Assembly: GCA_027346205.1 (NCBI GenBank)
Contig: DAIESR010000147.1
Location: 1 to 10,090, forward strand
Direction of reading: 5' to 3'
DNA from: Beijerinckiaceae bacterium
GTDB taxonomy: Bacteria > Pseudomonadota > Alphaproteobacteria > Rhizobiales > Beijerinckiaceae
Length of the DNA: 10,090 nt
The notes beneath the pieces are model-generated. The model made no database searches and was not told where the DNA came from. It worked only from the letters and a program-made list of their open reading frames with translations. Positions 7,519 through 10,090 of the stretch are shown in pieces. A program made the translations under genes and the position numbers. The stretch's first letter is position 1; every line of letters starts with the position of its first letter.

Positions 7519-7616
7519 TGGGTCAGACCTTTCCGTAAACGTGCCGTGTCCAGCGGACCCGCCCTATCGCGCTATCGTTTCGTTTCCTCCAGACTCCGAG
7601 CCTCTTTCCGCAAATC

Positions 7617-8852
7617 ATGTCGAACGAAAAACCTCTTTCTGTCACCGAGGCACGTGCCCGAGTCCTCGCCGCTGCAACAAAAACCCGCGCCGTCGAAACA
7701 ATAGCGCTCGCAGATGCTCTCGGCCGCACTTTGGCCGAGGATCTCGCCGCCAAGCGCACACAGCCGCCGACAGCCGTCTCCGCCATGGATGGCTATGCGT
7801 TGCGCGCCGCCGATATCGCCACCCTGCCCGCTCAATTGAAACTCGTCGGTGAAAGCGCCGCCGGTCATGGCTTTGCCGGTATGGTCGGAGCCGGAGAATG
7901 CGTCCGCATTTTCACCGGCGCGCCGGTGCCGCAAGGCGCCGATGCCGTGTTGATGCAGGAAAATGCGAAAGCGGACGGCGCCGTCGTCGAGCCGCAGAAG
8001 AGCGTGCCGAGCGGCGATTTCATTCGCAGGGCTGGGCTCGATTTTACAGAAGGCGATTGCCTGCTCGCCGCCGGCGTCAGATTGGGGCCTGTCGAACTCG
8101 CGCTCGCTGCGGCAATGGATCACCCGCAGATTTCGGTCACGCGGCGGCCGCGCATTGCAATGCTCGCCACGGGCGATGAATTGGTGAAGCCTGGCAGCGC
8201 GATCGGCGCCACCCAGATCGTCGCCTCCAATTCCTTCGCCGTCGCCGGCTATATCCGACTGGCCGGCGGCGAGCCGATCGATCTCGGCATAGCCGGCGAT
8301 GATTTCGCGGCGCTCGAAGCGGGCATCAAGGCCGCGCGGGAGGCTAAAGCCGATGTACTCGTGACTTTGGGCGGCGCCTCGGTCGGCGATCATGACCTCG
8401 TGAAATCCGTGCTGACCAAGGAAGGCATGGAACTCGGGTTCTGGCGCATCGCCATGCGGCCGGGCAGGCCTTTGATCCATGGGCGTCTCGGCGACATGCT
8501 GATCCTGGGCCTGCCCGGCAATCCCGTCTCGGCGATCGTCTGCAGCGTCCTCTTCCTGCTCCCCATGGTACGCAAGCTCTGTGGCGAAGCCAATGTCGAT
8601 GCGGAAATGGGTGAAGCCGCCCTCCTCGGCGGCCCTTTGCGCGCCAATGATTCCCGCCAGGATTTCTTGCGCGCCATATTGGCGCCAAGCATGAGCGGCC
8701 TGCCCGTCGCCACCCCCTTCAGCGCGCAGGATTCGTCATTGCTGCGCGTGATGGCGGAGGCGCAATGTCTGATCATCCGCATGCCGCAGGCGCCGGAAGC
8801 GAAAGCCGGCGATCTCTGTCAAATGATCCGCCTGCCGAATGGCGGGATTTGA
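7617..8852 (+). CDS. moeA: Molybdopterin molybdenumtransferase
   Basis: MoeA inserts molybdate into adenylylated molybdopterin, the last general step of molybdenum cofactor synthesis. The 411-residue protein shows the expected domain order. SAMDGYAL (Asp58) and GECVRIFTGAPVPQGADAV (Thr100) come first. The central MoCF-type domain follows, with IAMLATGDELVKPG (Glu188), Asp228 and TLGGASVGDHD, then GLPGNPVSA (Pro300, Pro303), and a C-terminal beta domain from about residue 325. Positions line up closely with the active-site residues of E. coli MoeA. There is no obvious Shine-Dalgarno before the ATG. The stop TGA overlaps an ATG (TGATG), but the frame that follows closes after 16 codons. moeA ends convergent to the FliO-like gene. 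Confidence 0.96.
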   Translation: MSNEKPLSVTEARARVLAAATKTRAVETIALADALGRTLAEDLAAKRTQPPTAVSAMDGYALRAADIATLPAQLKLVGESAAGHGFAGMVGAGECVRIFTGAPVPQGADAVLMQENAKADGAVVEPQKSVPSGDFIRRAGLDFTEGDCLLAAGVRLGPVELALAAAMDHPQISVTRRPRIAMLATGDELVKPGSAIGATQIVASNSFAVAGYIRLAGGEPIDLGIAGDDFAALEAGIKAAREAKADVLVTLGGASVGDHDLVKSVLTKEGMELGFWRIAMRPGRPLIHGRLGDMLILGLPGNPVSAIVCSVLFLLPMVRKLCGEANVDAEMGEAALLGGPLRANDSRQDFLRAILAPSMSGLPVATPFSAQDSSLLRVMAEAQCLIIRMPQAPEAKAGDLCQMIRLPNGGI

Positions 8853-8974
8853 TGAACCACGAGAAGGTGCGATCGCGCGCATTTCCGACGCAAGCCCGAT
8901 GATATCGAAATCGAGCTTGCCGACATGCAAGTCACGATCGGCTTGGGCATGTTCCAAGCGATCACTCAACACCC

Positions 8975-9078
8975 TAGAGCGGCGAACTTTCAAATGGAAT
9001 CGGTGCTGCCGCTCTCGTCTTTTGTTGTCGCATCAGATTTGTCCCGCAGCCGGTTCCCCCTGCGGGTCTGATGCTCTA
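8975..9078. repeat. 104-bp composite palindromic element between convergent genes
   Basis: The element is bounded by TAGAGC (8975-8980) and its inverse GCTCTA (9073-9078). Inside are two separate hairpins. The first pairs AGAGCGGC (8976-8983) with GCCGCTCT (9008-9015). The second pairs GCATCAGA (9030-9037) with TCTGATGC (9067-9074) and, inside that, CCCGCAG (9043-9049) with CTGCGGG (9060-9066). The wording (GAACTTTCAAATGGAATCGG, then GTCGCATCAGATTTGTCC) resembles, from memory, repeats found many times between genes in Rhizobiales genomes. It begins 122 bases past the moeA stop and ends 1 base before the stop codon of the opposing gene, so it can end transcription from both sides. Confidence 0.75.
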
Positions 9079-9079
9079 A

Positions 9080-9808
9080 TCACGGATTTTCGGGCTTGAT
9101 CGGGCTGCGGCCGAGGAGCTTGGCCATTTCCTCTTCGAGCGACTCGAGGCCTTCCAGCGAGGGCACAGGTGGCCCGGCAACTTGTGTCGGCGGCTGCGGC
9201 GGCTCGGCGTCCGCCGGCCGTTGGGCAGTGGCTGGAGCAAGCGGTTCAGAAGGGAGTGGGGGCGGCACGGGTGCGGGCGGAGGTACAGCTGCTGCGGGCA
9301 CGGGTGCAGGCATAGGCTCATGGGCTGGCGTTTCAGCGTCTTTCGGCACCGGCGGTGAGACCGGGCGTGCCGGCCAGCGCGCGAACCCCGGCGGCTGCTT
9401 AGGGCTTGTCGGCGGCTTGTGCGCAAGCGGGCTGCTCGGCACAAGCGGCTTGCCATGAGGCTCGCCTTCTCCACCTGGCACATGAGGCGTCGACAAAGGT
9501 CTTGTCGACGGCGGTGGTAGCGGGCTGCGCAAGGGGCGCTGGATAGACGACGGTGTCCGGCTTGCCGGGCCTAACGGGATGCCAGGTCCAGTAGCGGGCG
9601 GTGCGGCGTGATCTTCCGCTGTCGCGACGGGTGACGGCTCCGGCATGACCTGTGGGATCGGCAGTTTCGGCTCGATCGTCGGCGGCTTGGCGGAGGGCGC
9701 TGGCGCTTGGCCCGGCTCGCGCATCTCCTTGTCGCGGCCACGCATCTCACGCGCTTCTGCCCGAACGATCTGCGACTCGATCAATATGTCGTTCGGACCG
9801 CCGATCAT
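9080..9808 (-). CDS. C-terminal proline-rich half of the FliO-like protein (242 codons from an internal ATG)
   Basis: This stretch follows the stop in the same frame. It starts MIGGPNDILIESQIVRAEAR (end of the FliO-like domain), has a charged helix (AREMRGRDKEMREPG), then about 185 residues of which roughly a third are proline, and ends in SLEGLESLEEEMAKLLGRSP. The proline-rich part has no exact tandem unit; it is low-complexity and probably an extended linker. The ATG at 9806-9808 is four codons past the stop with no Shine-Dalgarno, so independent translation would need re-initiation and would give a soluble product without the membrane anchor. I regard it as the broken 3' part of one gene and not a separate gene. 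Confidence 0.45.
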   Translation of the reverse strand: MIGGPNDILIESQIVRAEAREMRGRDKEMREPGQAPAPSAKPPTIEPKLPIPQVMPEPSPVATAEDHAAPPATGPGIPLGPASRTPSSIQRPLRSPLPPPSTRPLSTPHVPGGEGEPHGKPLVPSSPLAHKPPTSPKQPPGFARWPARPVSPPVPKDAETPAHEPMPAPVPAAAVPPPAPVPPPLPSEPLAPATAQRPADAEPPQPPTQVAGPPVPSLEGLESLEEEMAKLLGRSPIKPENP

Positions 9809-9817
9809 GATGAGATG

Positions 9818-10048
9818 TTAGACATTGTCGCGGCGGACAATCACCAGCTGACGCTGGCGATCGAGATCGAACGCATCGACAATGCCGAGCCGCATCTGCC
9901 GTGCGCGTCCGCCCGGCATCCGCAACCTGCGTCCGAAAGCGAGCCGGAACACGAGCAAAATAAGGATCGCCGCAACGATGAATGCGAGTGCTGCGGCACC
10001 GAACATCAAAGCTTTGTTTTCGATAAGCAAGTTACTCAAGGCCGACAT
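9818..10048 (-). CDS. N-terminal half of the FliO-like protein, as translated (76 residues)
   Basis: What would be made if the TAA is real is a 76-residue protein. It has a short N-terminal tail, one membrane helix at about residues 15-38 (LMFGAAALAFIVAAILILLV), a positive Arg-rich patch (GRRLRMPGGRARQMR), then a beta-strand segment, AFDLDRQRQLVIVRRDNV, that in FliO-domain proteins continues into EHL.MIGGP. The fold is therefore cut in the middle of a beta sheet and is unlikely to be stable. The ATG at 10046-10048 is the first in frame after a TGA; GGATGAG lies about 5 bases before it. A GTG two codons upstream is a less likely start. Confidence 0.6.
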   Translation of the reverse strand: MSALSNLLIENKALMFGAAALAFIVAAILILLVFRLAFGRRLRMPGGRARQMRLGIVDAFDLDRQRQLVIVRRDNV

Positions 10049-10090
10049 GGGCCACTCATCCGACGCTTCACCACAGATTGAGAAACTCTA

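Larger units (their letters stand above)
9080..10048 (-). pseudogene. FliO-like proline-rich membrane protein gene interrupted by an in-frame TAA
   Basis: Read through as one frame, 9080-10048 would encode 322 residues: an N-terminal membrane segment, a short FliO-like domain, a long proline-rich region, and a conserved-looking acidic end (SLEEEMAKLLGR). The TAA at 9818-9820 cuts it after residue 76. The sequence around the stop, RRDNV then stop then HLIMIGGPND, fits the family pattern RRDNVEHL.MIGGP.D, as I recall it from alphaproteobacterial relatives, with the stop exactly replacing the Glu. A GAA to TAA change of one base explains it. No other stop or shift breaks the frame for the remaining 245 codons. 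It could be a recent loss-of-function mutation, read-through, or a sequencing error. FliO proteins normally help flagellar export, but no flagellar gene is in view. Confidence 0.7.

Noticed and set aside
7572..8480. A 302-codon frame antisense to moeA
   Set aside because: moeA is complete with all conserved motifs; the antisense frame is a by-product of its codon bias.
9096..9458. A Gly-rich plus-strand frame opposite the proline-rich region
   Set aside because: Complement of proline codons gives Gly-rich translation; the opposite frame links to a recognisable domain and tail.
1..10090. tRNA, rRNA, CRISPR array, insertion sequence, toxin-antitoxin or defence genes
   Set aside because: I looked on both strands and found no cloverleaf, regular spacer array, transposase or defence-type domain.

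Overview
The base composition (GC-rich, GC3-biased genes), the gene order trpD-trpC-moaC-moeA, the closest-looking protein types and several palindromic intergenic repeats all point to an alphaproteobacterium of the Hyphomicrobiales (Rhizobiales). The Beijerinckiaceae or Methylocystaceae are my best guess, which is an inference from memory of repeat style and not a database match.

Layout. Positions 1-907 (minus strand) hold the first 29 codons of a DUF72/YecE-type gene and, upstream of it, a lipoprotein of the GH25 lysozyme family; the two are probably co-transcribed. Positions 1230-3173 (minus) hold thrS, threonyl-tRNA synthetase, complete with all zinc and active-site residues. A 729-base gene-free stretch follows (3174-3902). 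It carries a perfect 14-bp inverted repeat and a decayed copy of what looks like a dispersed repeat. Positions 3903-4703 (minus) hold two small unrecognised genes. Between them lies an orphan open tail that a single-base contraction of a five-G run would join to the larger one. Positions 4922-8852 (plus) form the metabolic core: trpD and trpC (two consecutive tryptophan branch enzymes), then moaC and moeA (molybdenum cofactor synthesis). A roughly 100-bp imperfect palindromic repeat lies between trpC and moaC. Positions 9080-10048 (minus), convergent with moeA, hold a gene for a membrane protein with a FliO-like N-terminus and a very proline-rich C-terminus. It is interrupted by an in-frame TAA. 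A 104-bp composite palindromic element separates it from moeA.

Function. TrpD and TrpC work two steps apart in converting anthranilate to indole-3-glycerol phosphate (TrpF acts between them and is not here). MoaC makes the first isolable molybdopterin precursor together with MoaA, and MoeA inserts molybdate at the end of the pathway. The pairing of trp and moa/moe genes is a familiar alphaproteobacterial neighbourhood, although trpG before trpD and lexA after moeA, which I recall as common flanks, are absent from their expected places.

I do not see an undescribed multi-gene system in this window. The strongest unusual signal is the in-frame stop in the FliO-like gene. The palindromic repeats and the possible frameshift in the small minus-strand gene are secondary.
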